The notes: generated by a model from the letters alone, not told the origin. 64,000 nucleotides of DNA from Anaerosolibacter carboniphilus (GCF_014205875.1 NZ_JACHEN010000003.1:124001-188000), one strand, 5' to 3'. Positions 1-9,103 are shown, counted from the stretch's first letter. Made by a program: numbers and translations.

Positions 1-745
1 TCTCGAATGCCGCGGGTATACTTAATCGAAAGAGCTTTGATAATATTTCCTTGTCTAGAATAAATAAATCCCGCACATATACCTTGATACCACATCTTCC
101 TGAGAATAGATAATATAATGATATGAATGCTCCCAGCATCTGAGCTAGACCCGTGGCAATGGCAGCACCTTTTACACCGAGCTGCGGAAATCCCCATTTA
201 CCAAAGATCAATACATAATCACCCACGATATTAAAAATATTGGCAAACAAAGCAGCTTTCAAGGGTACAACTGTATTTCCTGCCCCTCTTAATATGGCAT
301 TACTCACGCCTAACGGTATTAAAAAGAATCCACCAATTAATACATATCTTAAATAAATACTTCCATAGGCAATAAGCTGGGTATCATCGACCACAAACGC
401 AAAAATTTCTTTGGAAAATAAAATCCCTAGGGTCGAAAGCAATATACTAATCACTATAGCTATGGTAAGGGCTTGGGCAGCAACTTTTTCTCCTCTTTTT
501 AGATCTTCTGCTCCCACGTTTCTCGCCACCATGGCGGTGGCGCCTATCCCTATGGATCCAAAAACTGCCATGGTGATAAACATCATCTGGGCACCCAAGG
601 CAACAGCAGAGATGGACGCTGGGTCCAATCTGCCAATCATGGCAGTATCCACTGTCCAAACCAAGGTTTGTAAAGTCATTTCTAATATTGCTGGTCCAGC
701 TAGTTTAAATATATTATTTCTTATTTCTAAGGTATTCACAACCAT
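1..745 (-). CDS. MATE family multidrug/Na+ efflux transporter (3' part outside window)
   Basis: Integral membrane antiporter that exports cationic drugs or metabolites using a Na+ or H+ gradient. Reading inward from an ATG at 745, which a GGGAGTG ribosome binding site precedes, about 248 residues are visible. They start MVVNTLEIRNNIFKLAGPA and continue through at least five hydrophobic segments with MATE-like text (VWTVDTAMIGRL, GAGNTVVPLKAALFANI). This is roughly the N-terminal half of a 440-460 residue protein; the remainder lies left of base 1. It is on the same strand as the cyclophilin upstream but a hairpin separates them. Substrate cannot be told from sequence. Confidence 0.88.
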   Translation of the reverse strand, partial: MVVNTLEIRNNIFKLAGPAILEMTLQTLVWTVDTAMIGRLDPASISAVALGAQMMFITMAVFGSIGIGATAMVARNVGAEDLKRGEKVAAQALTIAIVISILLSTLGILFSKEIFAFVVDDTQLIAYGSIYLRYVLIGGFFLIPLGVSNAILRGAGNTVVPLKAALFANIFNIVGDYVLIFGKWGFPQLGVKGAAIATGLAQMLGAFISLYYLFSGRCGIKVYVRDLFILDKEILSKLFRLSIPAAFE

Positions 746-798
746 CCCACCACTCCCTATAAATCACGTATCTCCTAAATATCCTATAGGATTAGGAA

Positions 799-820
799 AG
801 CTAGGAGAACTCTCCTAGCT
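799..820 (-). terminator. Perfect 10-bp inverted repeat after the cyclophilin gene
   Basis: AGCTAGGAGA and TCTCCTAGCT form a 10-bp perfect stem that overlaps the cyclophilin stop codon. The T-rich run (ATTTTTTCTC) lies on the plus-strand side and the minus-strand side has only TTTCC, so its strength as a terminator of the minus-strand gene is uncertain. Confidence 0.45.
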
Positions 821-1337
821 ATTTTTTCTCAGGTTCTGCAAACTCCTTATCGAAAAGCTCCACAGTAACCTTCTCCATTTTTTGATCTTCAACAGGTCTA
901 TCCCTAAAATCTGTTTTTGTTCCTGCAATTTTATCTACTTCGTCTATTCCTTCAATGACTTTGCCAAAGGCTGCATACTGTCCATCTAGATGCGGGGAAT
1001 TCTCATGCATGATAAAGAATTGAGATCCTGCGGAGTCAGGATGAGCAGCTCTTGCCATAGAGATTACACCTTTTGTATGCTTTAAATCATTTTTAAATCC
1101 ATTGCTGCTAAATTCACCCTTAATACTATATCCAGGACCGCCTATACCTGCTCCTTGAGGGCAACCTCCTTGAATCATAAAACCAGGAATTACCCTGTGA
1201 AAAATCAAACCATTGTAAAAGCCTTTCTTGACCAATGATATGAAATTGTTTACCGTATTTGGTGCTACCTCAGGATATAGTTCTACCTTTATTTCATTAC
1301 CACTTTCCATTGTAATCGTTACGATTGGATTGCTCAT
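819..1337 (-). CDS. Peptidyl-prolyl cis-trans isomerase, cyclophilin type
   Basis: Cytoplasmic protein-folding enzyme that isomerises Xaa-Pro bonds; 172 residues, a single cyclophilin domain and no signal peptide. Signature stretches are FHRVIPGFMIQGG with the catalytic Arg, and SAGSQFFIMHENSPHLDG. I start at the ATG at 1337 (MSNPIVTI): the AGAGG ribosome binding site directly abuts the upstream in-frame ATG at 1346, leaving it no spacing, while it is 9 nt from 1337. It is a short, bacterial single-domain form. Neighbours do not suggest an operon partner. Confidence 0.93.
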   Translation of the reverse strand: MSNPIVTITMESGNEIKVELYPEVAPNTVNNFISLVKKGFYNGLIFHRVIPGFMIQGGCPQGAGIGGPGYSIKGEFSSNGFKNDLKHTKGVISMARAAHPDSAGSQFFIMHENSPHLDGQYAAFGKVIEGIDEVDKIAGTKTDFRDRPVEDQKMEKVTVELFDKEFAEPEKK

Positions 1338-1412
1338 ACATATCATCCTCTCTTGCTGTATTTTACTCTCTATTCATTTTTACTATATTTTGGCTTTTTA
1401 TGCAATATCAGA

Positions 1413-1880
1413 TTAAGATTCTTTTTCAATCTCCATATTTTTTTTGGATTTTCTGCCAAACACTTTCTTCCCAAAAGAAATGCTAGCCTTCCCTGTCCAA
1501 AGGAGACTCCTTCCCATAAAGCGACCTGCCTTCCTCATCATCCCCTTGGCTACCTCCATACTGATGCGAATGTCTTCATCAATGCTTTCCAGGGTAAGCC
1601 CTTGCTTTAGCAATAAATCTTGGATCATCTCATTTTTATTAGCTTTCAATACCCTTTTAAGTATCGTCAGTACAATGATCAAGTCATCTACCTGTCCCAT
1701 CACGGGAATAAATCCTGGTATCAATTCAATGGGAGAAATGAGATAGCCCATGGCCGTGGAAAGAAGCAGTTTTTGTTTTCTCGTCACAAAAGATGCTTTG
1801 TACAAATGATAGACCAACTTGGTATATTTCGGCAATCTCTTAATCACTATCAATATCTCGTTTCTTTCTTTACCCTTCAT
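1413..1880 (-). CDS. DUF1232 (YkvA-like) membrane-associated protein
   Basis: 155 residues. The diagnostic DUF1232 stretch is present around residues 42-70 (YLISPIELIPGFIPVMGQVDD), a conserved hydrophobic hairpin ending in paired aspartates. The flanks are basic and the tail highly charged. Biochemical function is unknown for the family. It begins at an ATG preceded by GGTGA and stands alone between the cyclophilin and an MFS gene on the same strand. Confidence 0.85.
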   Translation of the reverse strand: MKGKERNEILIVIKRLPKYTKLVYHLYKASFVTRKQKLLLSTAMGYLISPIELIPGFIPVMGQVDDLIIVLTILKRVLKANKNEMIQDLLLKQGLTLESIDEDIRISMEVAKGMMRKAGRFMGRSLLWTGKASISFGKKVFGRKSKKNMEIEKES

Positions 1881-1979
1881 GGCTTCACCATCTTCTTTTT
1901 AAATAAGGAAGTTCTTACCCAGTTAGTATGGTGAGAATCTATTTCAGTTATACCCTAGATAGTAACATACTAGCGTTGG

Positions 1980-3215
1980 TTAGCTTTGCTTCTGAAATTG
2001 TTTTTTAACCTTCCATAGCTGATCTTTCATGAAAATCATCATAAATAGTATGGTTCCCATGAAGTACATGGATACAGTGAAATAGTACGGTGTATTATAC
2101 GTAAATCGCTCCATAATAATGCCACCTAAATAAACACCTGATCCTCTTAATATATTGTTAGAAAGAGCCAGAAAACTACTGAAGGACGCTCTACTTTCCT
2201 TCTGTACCAAATCCATAGAAAGATTTTGTAATACAGGCTGGGCCATGTTCATTAGAGATGATCGCATAAAAAAAGAAACAGCTACCATCATCAGTCCCTG
2301 AGGAAAAGCAATAGAAAGTAAAAATGGAATAGAAAGCATCTGACATAATACAACGGACTGAGGTTTCCCTATCTTTCGCGCTAAAGTTGAGATAAGCATT
2401 CCCCCAAGAACCGTTCCAAGTTGGGCAAAGGATAAGATGCTTCCTACCATCATGTCATCAACGTGCAATGAATATTTTAAATAAACACTAAAAAAGGGTA
2501 CGACCATACCTGCGCCTAGTCCAATCAACGCATTATAAAGAAGATACAAAACTACGGGAAGATTCATCATTTCCCTATATCCTGCCAGAAAGCTGTTGTG
2601 AGTCTGTTTCTCTTTCATTGTGCTTTCTTCCATTTTAAGTACAGCATAAATGCCAGTTAAGGTTAGGAAGCTACAGCCCACAAGTATCCATCTTATTGCT
2701 TCTACACTGCTCATATGCTGTTTTAAGTAATCTGAAATATATCCTGTAGAAAAATTTCCAATCATCATAGCGATATTTTTAAGGACAAAATTTAGACTGA
2801 ATAAAGACATCCGCTCTACTGGAGAACTGTTCTCAGTCAAAAATAAGGGCTCTACGGTAAACTGTATTCCAAATCCGACTCCATACAAAATGGAATAGAT
2901 GATAATCATTATTTCATGGTTCGTAACTACTTGACCAACCCCACCTATGGCAATCAACAGTAGAGATAGAATCAAACTTCTCCTACTACCCCAATGATTC
3001 AGCATAAACACAGAGGGGAGAGATCCTATGCCCATGGCAATGATCTGAATAGACATGATGGACCCTACAAAGGCTTCTCCGTATTGCTTTTCTTTTAAAA
3101 ATATACCCAATAGAATGCTGAAAGCACTCATGGTAAAAAAGGATATGAAGCTATTGACTAAAAATAGTTTTCCATTTTTACTATACTGCTTTAAGTGATT
3201 CTTCAACTTGACCAT
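1980..3215 (-). CDS. MFS family transporter
   Basis: Twelve-helix secondary transporter of the major facilitator superfamily, 411 residues, the usual length. Hydrophobic segments run along the whole protein. The loop after TM2 reads NHWGSRRSL, a version of the MFS G-x-x-x-D/R-R/K motif, and an equivalent loop in the second half reads LARKIGKPQ. Start is an ATG about 11 nt after GGGAGG. The substrate is unknown; family members of this shape include drug and sugar exporters. No regulator is adjacent on the same strand, though the XRE gene lies divergently upstream. Confidence 0.85.
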   Translation of the reverse strand: MVKLKNHLKQYSKNGKLFLVNSFISFFTMSAFSILLGIFLKEKQYGEAFVGSIMSIQIIAMGIGSLPSVFMLNHWGSRRSLILSLLLIAIGGVGQVVTNHEIMIIIYSILYGVGFGIQFTVEPLFLTENSSPVERMSLFSLNFVLKNIAMMIGNFSTGYISDYLKQHMSSVEAIRWILVGCSFLTLTGIYAVLKMEESTMKEKQTHNSFLAGYREMMNLPVVLYLLYNALIGLGAGMVVPFFSVYLKYSLHVDDMMVGSILSFAQLGTVLGGMLISTLARKIGKPQSVVLCQMLSIPFLLSIAFPQGLMMVAVSFFMRSSLMNMAQPVLQNLSMDLVQKESRASFSSFLALSNNILRGSGVYLGGIIMERFTYNTPYYFTVSMYFMGTILFMMIFMKDQLWKVKKQFQKQS

Positions 3216-3551
3216 ATTTATTTAGCCTCCCAAAATATCCCTCTTTATTCATCATAATGAATTGGATAGAATATTTCAATCATATTAAATTTTCTTAATC
3301 AGACTAAGGTATTTTAGAGAATTTCACACCTATTATTCGTCAATTTATGACTTTATTCGTGAAAATTGGTACTTCATTCCTAAGAATATTTAACAATTTC
3401 TAAATAATTTCTCTTTTTTCCATGTTATAATAATAGTATAGCATCTGGATATACAGCATATATAAAAGTATACCTCTTACTGGTATGAGTCTTGTCATCT
3501 TCTTACTAAAAGACATCTTAGGAAAATACTTATCTAAAGGAGGAATTCTGA
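3216..3551. other. Divergent intergenic region between MFS and XRE genes
   Basis: 336 bases, very AT-rich, without a coding frame. It must hold the promoters of both divergent genes. A TATAAT occurs near 3427 upstream of the XRE gene, but I see no well-spaced -35 hexamer for it. No clear operator repeat was found. Confidence 0.5.
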
Positions 3552-3770
3552 ATGATCAATGGTACAAAGATCAGAGAATTGCGCAAGGAGAAGGGATATA
3601 CCTCGTTAGATTTGGCACTGCGAAGTAATTTGTCTAAAAGCTATATTGAAGAATTGGAGAGGGGAGACAAACAAAATCCTAGTTTTGCCACCATTGAAAA
3701 GCTGGCAGATGCACTAAATGTACTCATCGATGATTTACGGATTCCGGTAAATTCATCGATGGCTCTATAA
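3552..3770 (+). CDS. XRE-family helix-turn-helix transcriptional regulator
   Basis: 72-residue DNA-binding protein consisting of one Cro/C1-type HTH domain: IRELRKEKGYTSLDLA for the first helices, then SKSYIEELERGDKQNPS spanning the recognition helix and turn, then ATIEKLADALNV. GGAGG lies 8 nt before the ATG. It lacks any sensor domain. Divergent to the MFS gene, which it might control, although no operator was identified. SinR-like and SlrR-like regulators have this form, but nothing here ties it to sporulation or biofilm. Confidence 0.9.
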   Translation: MINGTKIRELRKEKGYTSLDLALRSNLSKSYIEELERGDKQNPSFATIEKLADALNVLIDDLRIPVNSSMAL

Positions 3771-3794
3771 AATTGTATAAAATGTATAGAAATA

Positions 3795-3826
3795 AAATCA
3801 GCCAAGATCATAATCTTGGCTGATTT
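3795..3826. terminator. Bidirectional intrinsic terminator
   Basis: Perfect 14-bp stem (AAATCAGCCAAGAT / ATCTTGGCTGATTT) with a CATA loop, sitting between the converging XRE and DUF1461 genes. A/T runs on both sides let it end transcription from either strand. Confidence 0.9.
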
Positions 3827-3828
3827 AT

Positions 3829-4521
3829 TTAATATGTCGCTTTTCTTAATCTAACGTATGCGATTCCGCCCATAGCAATCATGATCCCTACAAACCAGAG
3901 GACAACCCTAGTTGCTATATCAATAAAGAACTCTAACGGCAGCATTTGAATAAGAACCTCCTTATTCGGATCTAGCAGCCATAGATCATTGTCAAAGAAA
4001 ATCTCGTGGAAATATGTGAAGTATTTATAAAAATCAATCTGCATCAAGATCAAAAGTAAACCCATAAGCATAAAGGTTAAGATACTACTATGGAATATAC
4101 CTTTATAAATTTCTGTGGAAGCCCTATGCGCCAGTCTACTTAGCAAGAGGATTGCTGCAATTATTGAGAATATTCCTATATTTCTCAAAAAATATCCACC
4201 TTGAAACAGATTCTTTACATCTACCATATGCTGTTTTTCTCGTTCCCCAAAAACCTCTCGACGCTCACCCTTTACCGTTCCCTCTATCACCAGATCCTTA
4301 TCCTCATCTTTTAGATATCGAATCATCTTTTCTGCAACCCTTTCCAGATCCGCCATGCTCATCCCTGTCACCTTAGGAATTTCGTATTTGCTGAATTCCT
4401 TTAGGTAAAAATCTTTATCAAAAACAAATACCTGGAGAGTGGTTAATAAGATCACTAGTGGTAGAAATAGTGTGATACCCCAGCGTATCATATGTATAAG
4501 CCCTTTGTTTTCTTTTTTCAT
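3829..4521 (-). CDS. TIGR01906/DUF1461 family integral membrane protein
   Basis: 230 residues. A first membrane segment near residues 13-33 is followed by an extracytoplasmic region with conserved EREKQHMVDVKNLF text, then three more hydrophobic segments. That layout and the H-M-x-D-V motif match the DUF1461 family found in Clostridia and Lactobacilli. Function is unknown. Start is the ATG behind AGTAGG. It is alone on this strand and shares a terminator region with the convergent XRE gene. Confidence 0.8.
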   Translation of the reverse strand: MKKENKGLIHMIRWGITLFLPLVILLTTLQVFVFDKDFYLKEFSKYEIPKVTGMSMADLERVAEKMIRYLKDEDKDLVIEGTVKGERREVFGEREKQHMVDVKNLFQGGYFLRNIGIFSIIAAILLLSRLAHRASTEIYKGIFHSSILTFMLMGLLLILMQIDFYKYFTYFHEIFFDNDLWLLDPNKEVLIQMLPLEFFIDIATRVVLWFVGIMIAMGGIAYVRLRKATY

Positions 4522-4647
4522 ATATCCTACTCCATTTCTTAAAAGTTCTGCCTTTTGTTGTTTTCATTTTGATTACATACACTATTATACTATATTATTT
4601 TACAATATTTATAACAAAATCATGAATTCCCCATCAATAAGCCTTTT

Positions 4648-4679
4648 AAATAAAGAAAACATCTACTTTTCTGTAGATG
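4648..4679 (-). terminator. Intrinsic terminator of the B3/4-domain gene
   Basis: On the minus strand CATCTAC, a six-base loop and GTAGATG are followed by TTTTCTTTATTT. It lies about 45 bases past the stop codon at 4723. Confidence 0.85.
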
Positions 4680-4722
4680 CCTTCTATCGTCTTATTCCTT
4701 TTTTCCAACCTACAGCGATATG

Positions 4723-5385
4723 CTAACGTACCTTATAAACCTCTATTCCATGAGCCCTTGCATATTTCTCTAATAATTCTTTCCCCATCTCCAAGTGCTT
4801 GTCCATATGGACATCCTCATTAAAAGAAACGATACATAACAAAAGCTTCGTTGTATCCATACTTACCATTGCCCGCTCTGAATCAGATGTAGTACTTCCG
4901 AACGCTCCATATCTATCAGTGAATACAGGAAGATTTTCAATATTAATATTTCCTCTTCCGATTCCTTCATAACTTTCTCCCGTTTCACCTACGGTAAAGC
5001 AAATAGGCCCTTGGAGTTTGTTTAAATCATAAGCACATACCGGATTGCAAGAGGAAATAGAAATGAGATTGTTGATATCCACTACACTATTAATCTGATA
5101 TAGCTCGCGTTCCTTCACAATACGTCTCAACAACGCTTCAGAAGATAATCTATAGCGGGTAGGATCATTTCCTAGTCTCCTATAGGCGGCTCTACCATCC
5201 ATAATATTTTTTATTTTCACGATATCTTCCATTTTCATTTCATTAGCAATTCGTTGACAAGCACTGTTCAATTGATCCCAAAGCTCTTTTGGGGAATCGC
5301 CTACTTCAACATCTGCTTCTATACATCCCAAAAGAATTGTTTTCCATAGTTTTCTTAACTTCTCTCCGATTTGAATCTCCATCAT
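4723..5385 (-). CDS. B3/4 domain protein (PheRS beta-subunit B3/4-like, COG3382)
   Basis: 220 residues matching the stand-alone B3/4 domain family, which resembles part of phenylalanyl-tRNA synthetase beta chain. Family-like text includes IMDGRAAYRRLGNDPTRYR and SSEALLRRI, then INSVVDINNLISI and the C-terminal DTTKLLLCIV. Some relatives edit or bind amino-acyl groups, but free-standing versions lack an established role. Either ATG at 5385 or 5382 could start it; an upstream GGAG is the only candidate site. A monocistronic unit with its own terminator. Confidence 0.82.
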   Translation of the reverse strand: MMEIQIGEKLRKLWKTILLGCIEADVEVGDSPKELWDQLNSACQRIANEMKMEDIVKIKNIMDGRAAYRRLGNDPTRYRLSSEALLRRIVKERELYQINSVVDINNLISISSCNPVCAYDLNKLQGPICFTVGETGESYEGIGRGNINIENLPVFTDRYGAFGSTTSDSERAMVSMDTTKLLLCIVSFNEDVHMDKHLEMGKELLEKYARAHGIEVYKVR

Positions 5386-5629
5386 ATTGTGACTTTCTCC
5401 TTTACTCCAGTTTCTCTGCTTTCCTAATTATTTCCCTTCCTCCCATGCCCCATGCAATCGTTATACCCTATGATAACATATTTTTGTTCCAACAAGGCAT
5501 CTCAAATAAAAAAAGCATATTTCTCATGCTTCACTATAAAATAGGTAACCAATACTCATCATAAGGCATACTTTATAATAGAACAGAAATATCTCAGACA
5601 TCATATTCAATAGAGGAGGTTTGTTTTTT
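5386..5629. other. Divergent intergenic region
   Basis: About 240 bases between the B3/4 gene and the small hydrophobic-protein gene. It should contain both promoters. I see no coding frame with a ribosome binding site and no convincing hairpin. Confidence 0.4.
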
Positions 5630-5860
5630 ATGAGTGAGAGTGCGGCAGTAAAACCAGGATGCGGTTTTCTTGGTGATAACACAAATTTATTGTTCTTCTT
5701 CCTTTTGCTCGTAGTATTGTTTGGTGGATGTTTTAAGGGAACTGGCTGTGGCACAGGTGGATTCTTTGGTGGCTTCGGCGATGACTCCAGCTTGCTTTTC
5801 TTCTTCCTATTATTGATCGTACTATTCGGCGGACCATTCTTTGGCTTCGGAAGAGTATAA
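5630..5860 (+). CDS. Small Gly/Phe-rich hydrophobic protein with internal duplication
   Basis: 76 residues starting MSESAAVKPGCG. GAGGAGGT ends 9 nt before this ATG but abuts the upstream in-frame TTG, so I reject the longer start. The protein is two copies of one unit: NLLFFFLLLVVLFGGCFKGTG, then SLLFFFLLLIVLFGGPFFGFG, separated by a Gly-rich stretch. Each unit has a hydrophobic stretch able to cross the membrane. The shape recalls the small YjcZ-type sporulation proteins of Firmicutes, but the similarity is compositional and the assignment tentative. It has its own promoter region and strong terminator. Confidence 0.7.
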   Translation: MSESAAVKPGCGFLGDNTNLLFFFLLLVVLFGGCFKGTGCGTGGFFGGFGDDSSLLFFFLLLIVLFGGPFFGFGRV

Positions 5861-5869
5861 TAATGTTCA

Positions 5870-5897
5870 AATAGAATTGGGTTTTCCCAATTCTATT
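5870..5897 (+). terminator. Hairpin after the small hydrophobic-protein gene
   Basis: Perfect 12-bp stem AATAGAATTGGG / CCCAATTCTATT with a TTTT loop, starting 9 bases after the stop codon. The downstream run is only moderately T-rich. Confidence 0.75.
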
Positions 5898-5918
5898 ACA
5901 TAACTTTTCAAAATAGAT

Positions 5919-5958
5919 AAAAAGTAATAGGCAGAGTACATTCTGCCTATTACTTTTT
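5919..5958. terminator. Bidirectional terminator overlapping the STAS stop codon
   Basis: A 17-bp perfect stem (AAAAAGTAATAGGCAGA and its complement) with a six-base loop. Its right arm contains the stop codon of the STAS gene, and the A/T arms supply U-tracts in both directions. Confidence 0.88.
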
Positions 5959-6249
5959 TAGCCATGTCGATGAATTGATGGTAAATATTCTATCCAGTGC
6001 GGTCAGCCTGAATATCCTTTCGATATCTGGTCTTACATTGACCAATTGAATAGTGATTCCCCTATCCTTTGCTTTTTTTAGAAAAAATACCAAGGCACCT
6101 AAAAAGATACCAGTAACATACTCAATGGCTGTGAAATCTACAGATATGGTCTTCGCATCATCATGCTCCTCGATTAGATTCAAGAAAATGTACCTCAATG
6201 CAATTGGATCAAACTGATGCAGCTCCTTTTGTAAGAATATTTCTTTCAT
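5950..6249 (-). CDS. STAS-domain protein (anti-sigma-factor-antagonist-like)
   Basis: 99 residues with a STAS fold pattern: KTISVDFTAIEYVTGIFLGALVFFLKKAKDRG, then ITIQLVNVRPDIERIFRLTALDRIF. The usual phosphorylatable Ser/Thr of SpoIIAA-type proteins would lie at the YVTGIF segment, where Thr is present. No kinase or sigma factor lies next to it, so it may be a stand-alone member. I start at the ATG at 6249: GAGGG sits flush against the upstream ATG (6258) but 9 nt from this one. Confidence 0.75.
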   Translation of the reverse strand: MKEIFLQKELHQFDPIALRYIFLNLIEEHDDAKTISVDFTAIEYVTGIFLGALVFFLKKAKDRGITIQLVNVRPDIERIFRLTALDRIFTINSSTWLKK

Positions 6250-6650
6250 TCTGTCCATCCCTCACTATGCAAATTTCCTAATTAAAATATTCTCCATGAC
6301 GTCATTATAGCATTTTCATGATAAAAACTTTGTCATTTGTCGCTGTAGAATTGTCAAACTATTTTTCTTTTTATGACAAACTAGCCTATGGCTTTGTGTT
6401 CACAGGGATAGATTTAAAAATACATTTATCCTGTTTTTGTAATATTTTTTTAATGATTTCCTCACATTTTTCACACATATTTAGCGTAAACTAAAAATGT
6501 GTGTAAGCTTTATACACTCCTCCTTTTTACATAGGGTTCTCTTTTTAAAGGGAACCCCGTTGTCTTTCACTACCTAACAATCCTATCCATCAGACGATCG
6601 TGCATATTTTGTGTGACTTTGTCTATCCTATCTACTAGGTGGTGATAGAT
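6250..6650. other. AT-rich intergenic region with one palindrome
   Basis: About 400 bases between divergent genes with no coding frame. An inverted repeat at 6534-6557 pairs GGGTTC with GAACCC through CTTT and AAAG arms, but neither side is U-rich, so it is more likely structural or regulatory than a terminator. Promoters of the STAS and Spo0E-like genes must be here. Confidence 0.4.
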
Positions 6651-6821
6651 TTGTGTGAACTACAGAAACTACTAGAAGACATTGAAAAGCTTAGAACTAT
6701 TTTGTATGAATTAATTGAAAAAAAAGGAATCGATCTACAAGATCCTGAGGTCATCGCTTCTAGTCAAACCCTAAACGCAGCCATCGCGAAGTATAATGAA
6801 ATGATTCGCAAAAAAATATAA
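6651..6821 (+). CDS. Spo0E-like aspartyl-phosphate phosphatase family protein
   Basis: 56 residues predicted as an antiparallel helical hairpin. Family text is present (LEDIEKLRTILYELIEKKG, then DPEVIASSQTLNAAIAKYNE). Spo0E proteins dephosphorylate Spo0A~P and restrain sporulation. The signature SQELD reads SQTLN here, so the conserved Asp is Asn, which may weaken or change activity. I prefer the TTG at 6651, six bases after AGGTGGTG, over the GTG codons at 6639 and 6642, which are themselves part of that site. The gene supports a spore-forming host. Confidence 0.8.
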   Translation: MCELQKLLEDIEKLRTILYELIEKKGIDLQDPEVIASSQTLNAAIAKYNEMIRKKI

Positions 6822-6961
6822 CTTTTTGATTATCCTTTCTATCCTAGAATTTTATATCTAAAGTTCTATCACACCATGACGAATATAATCTCCTTTTCTA
6901 GTGCTCTATTTTCATGATATACTTATTTCACGATAGCCGACTCATCAAGGAGATGGAGATT

Positions 6962-7312
6962 ATGAATATACTAGATTTAAAAAAATATTGTTTAGCTCTA
7001 AATGGTGCTAGAGAGGATTATCCTTTTGGGGATGATGTATTGGTAATAAAGGTTCTTTCAAAAATGTTTGCCCTTATTACTTTTAAAGATGATGAACTGC
7101 ATCTGTCATTAAAGTGTGACCCTAAATTGGCTGAGCATTTTCGCCAGCAATACGCTTCTGTCACACCTGGATATCATTTAAATAAGAAGCACTGGAATAC
7201 CATTATTATGAATGATTCAGTACCAGAAGATGAAATTATATGGATGATTCATCATTCTCATGAACTGGTTTTAAAAAGCCTCACAAAGGCAGAAAGACAA
7301 ACCCTAGCTTAG
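6962..7312 (+). CDS. MmcQ/YjbR family protein
   Basis: 116 residues, the family's usual size. Diagnostic text: YCLALNGAREDYPFGDDVLVIKVLSKMFALI and the C-terminal PGYHLNKKHWNTIIM. YjbR proteins have a CyaY-like/double-wing fold proposed to bind DNA, but a cellular role is not established. AAGGAGAT lies 7 nt before the ATG at 6962. The in-frame extension to 6914 has no ribosome binding site. The gene ends in a classical terminator. Confidence 0.88.
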   Translation: MNILDLKKYCLALNGAREDYPFGDDVLVIKVLSKMFALITFKDDELHLSLKCDPKLAEHFRQQYASVTPGYHLNKKHWNTIIMNDSVPEDEIIWMIHHSHELVLKSLTKAERQTLA

Positions 7313-7323
7313 AAAAATAAGAA

Positions 7324-7355
7324 CGCCTATCCTATTCGATAGGCGCTTTTTATAT
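7324..7355 (+). terminator. Intrinsic terminator of the MmcQ/YjbR gene
   Basis: 8-bp stem CGCCTATC / GATAGGCG with a six-base loop followed by CTTTTTATATT, starting 11 bases after the stop codon. Confidence 0.9.
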
Positions 7356-7426
7356 TATTTAAACATTCAGCTTCATATTGCCTTCTATATCTTCAATCCG
7401 GTTTTATAACTTATTATGGCGATTCC

Positions 7427-7585
7427 CTATTTATCGAAAAATCCCCCTCGTTTCGTGCTCTTAAAAGCCTTCCGATAGCTTCCCATTTTTTGATTTGGTT
7501 TTTCAGCAGTGCTACCTTGTTGTGCGCTTAATTTCTTTTTTTCTTCAATTAGCTGTTTCATTCGTTCAATATCGTGCTTTGACAT
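7427..7585 (-). CDS. Small conserved-looking hypothetical protein (52 aa)
   Basis: Not recognised. The 52-residue frame begins MSKHDIERMKQLIEEKKKL and ends KSTKRGGFFDK; it is hydrophilic, lysine-rich and helical in its first half. GAGGAG lies 8 nt before the ATG. It is convergent with the MmcQ gene. The clean ribosome binding site and non-repetitive composition support a real gene, but I can assign no function. Confidence 0.55.
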   Translation of the reverse strand: MSKHDIERMKQLIEEKKKLSAQQGSTAEKPNQKMGSYRKAFKSTKRGGFFDK

Positions 7586-7858
7586 ATGCTACGCTCCTCT
7601 ATTTTCTCTTATATAGCCTTACTACCGTTTCCACATGTTTTGAGAGGAGGGGATAGCTGTCAAGAATTAGCAGCCTGTATTTTTTAGACTGAAATTCTCT
7701 CCGAGGGAACATATCGACTAAGGGTGTACGTATGTGGGAACAAATCAACTATAGACTTTCGTGTGAGTTTATTGTAAAAACCTAATTCACCGAAAAGAAA
7801 TGTGGCGCATCTCGGTTTTCAAACTTACACTAACTATAAGAACTTATCAAGAATATAG
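7586..7858. other. Junction between core genes and metal-resistance locus
   Basis: About 270 bases with no gene I can support. It is where the conserved-looking chromosome gives way to the cad locus. No terminal inverted repeat or target duplication was evident by eye. Confidence 0.35.
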
Positions 7859-8461
7859 TCAATTATAAAAAGAAATCAGGTAGTTAATTGTGCCATTTTC
7901 GACAAGAATATAAATTCCTAACCCGATAAAGATAACGGGCACAATAATACGCCCATAGCGTTCGATAATTCCACCAATCATTGGGATAGTAGCAAATCTT
8001 TTAGCTAACTGGCATAGAAGGAATATGCCAATAATAAAGACTGCAAGAACTATAACAATCTGACCAACATTCATTCCTGTAAAATATGGAATATAAATCC
8101 CAAGATTATCTCCTCCCATAGCTAAAGTCAGACCTGTAATAGCAAAAATTTGGGATTGATTGTTTTTAATTTGATTTCCAATGGAATCTTCATCCACATC
8201 CTCATCAACAAATATCGAACGAATCCCCAAACCCAAAGGAATCAAACCTAGAAACCCAATCATCCAATCCTGAGGAATATAATTGAGGAAATAGGCAGCA
8301 ATGAGGCTTACCCCGACTAATATACCAGTCCCTAAATATTGCCCGATATAAATAGATTTTATCCCTCGGGTTCCTTGGTTGGCAAAAAGAATTATTAAAA
8401 CAACTAAATAGTCAATCGATGTAGAAATGAATACAAGTAACGCTGAAATAAGTGTTTGCAT
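7859..8461 (-). CDS. cadD: CadD-family cadmium resistance transporter
   Basis: 200-residue integral membrane protein, the family's normal length, with five to six hydrophobic segments. Family hallmarks are the N-terminal [17 protein letters not shown] and the central [19 protein letters not shown], whose acidic residues in membrane helices probably contact the metal ion. CadD proteins give cadmium resistance by export or sequestration. AAGGAG precedes the ATG at good spacing. It is the most downstream gene of a co-oriented metal locus. Confidence 0.88.
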   Translation of the reverse strand: MQTLISALLVFISTSIDYLVVLIILFANQGTRGIKSIYIGQYLGTGILVGVSLIAAYFLNYIPQDWMIGFLGLIPLGLGIRSIFVDEDVDEDSIGNQIKNNQSQIFAITGLTLAMGGDNLGIYIPYFTGMNVGQIVIVLAVFIIGIFLLCQLAKRFATIPMIGGIIERYGRIIVPVIFIGLGIYILVENGTINYLISFYN

Positions 8462-8503
8462 AATTTTCTCCTTATACTATAGATTTTTAACATTCAGTTG
8501 AAA

Positions 8504-8983
<480 letters not shown>

Positions 8984-9044
8984 TATATAACCTCCTCGTT
9001 TTTGCTTCTCGTTAAAGACAATATACTCTACTTGCTATTAAAAT

Positions 9045-9080
9045 TCGCCGATTAAGATAAATTCTACTCCCAATCGGCGA
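9045..9080 (-). terminator. Hairpin between cadA and the metallochaperone gene
   Basis: 9-bp stem TCGCCGATT / AATCGGCGA with an 18-base loop, between the P-ATPase stop and the next gene. Only a short AATTTTAATAG follows on the minus strand, so partial read-through is plausible. Confidence 0.55.
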
Positions 9081-9103
9081 TAAAAAATTATATTTTCGTA
9101 ATG

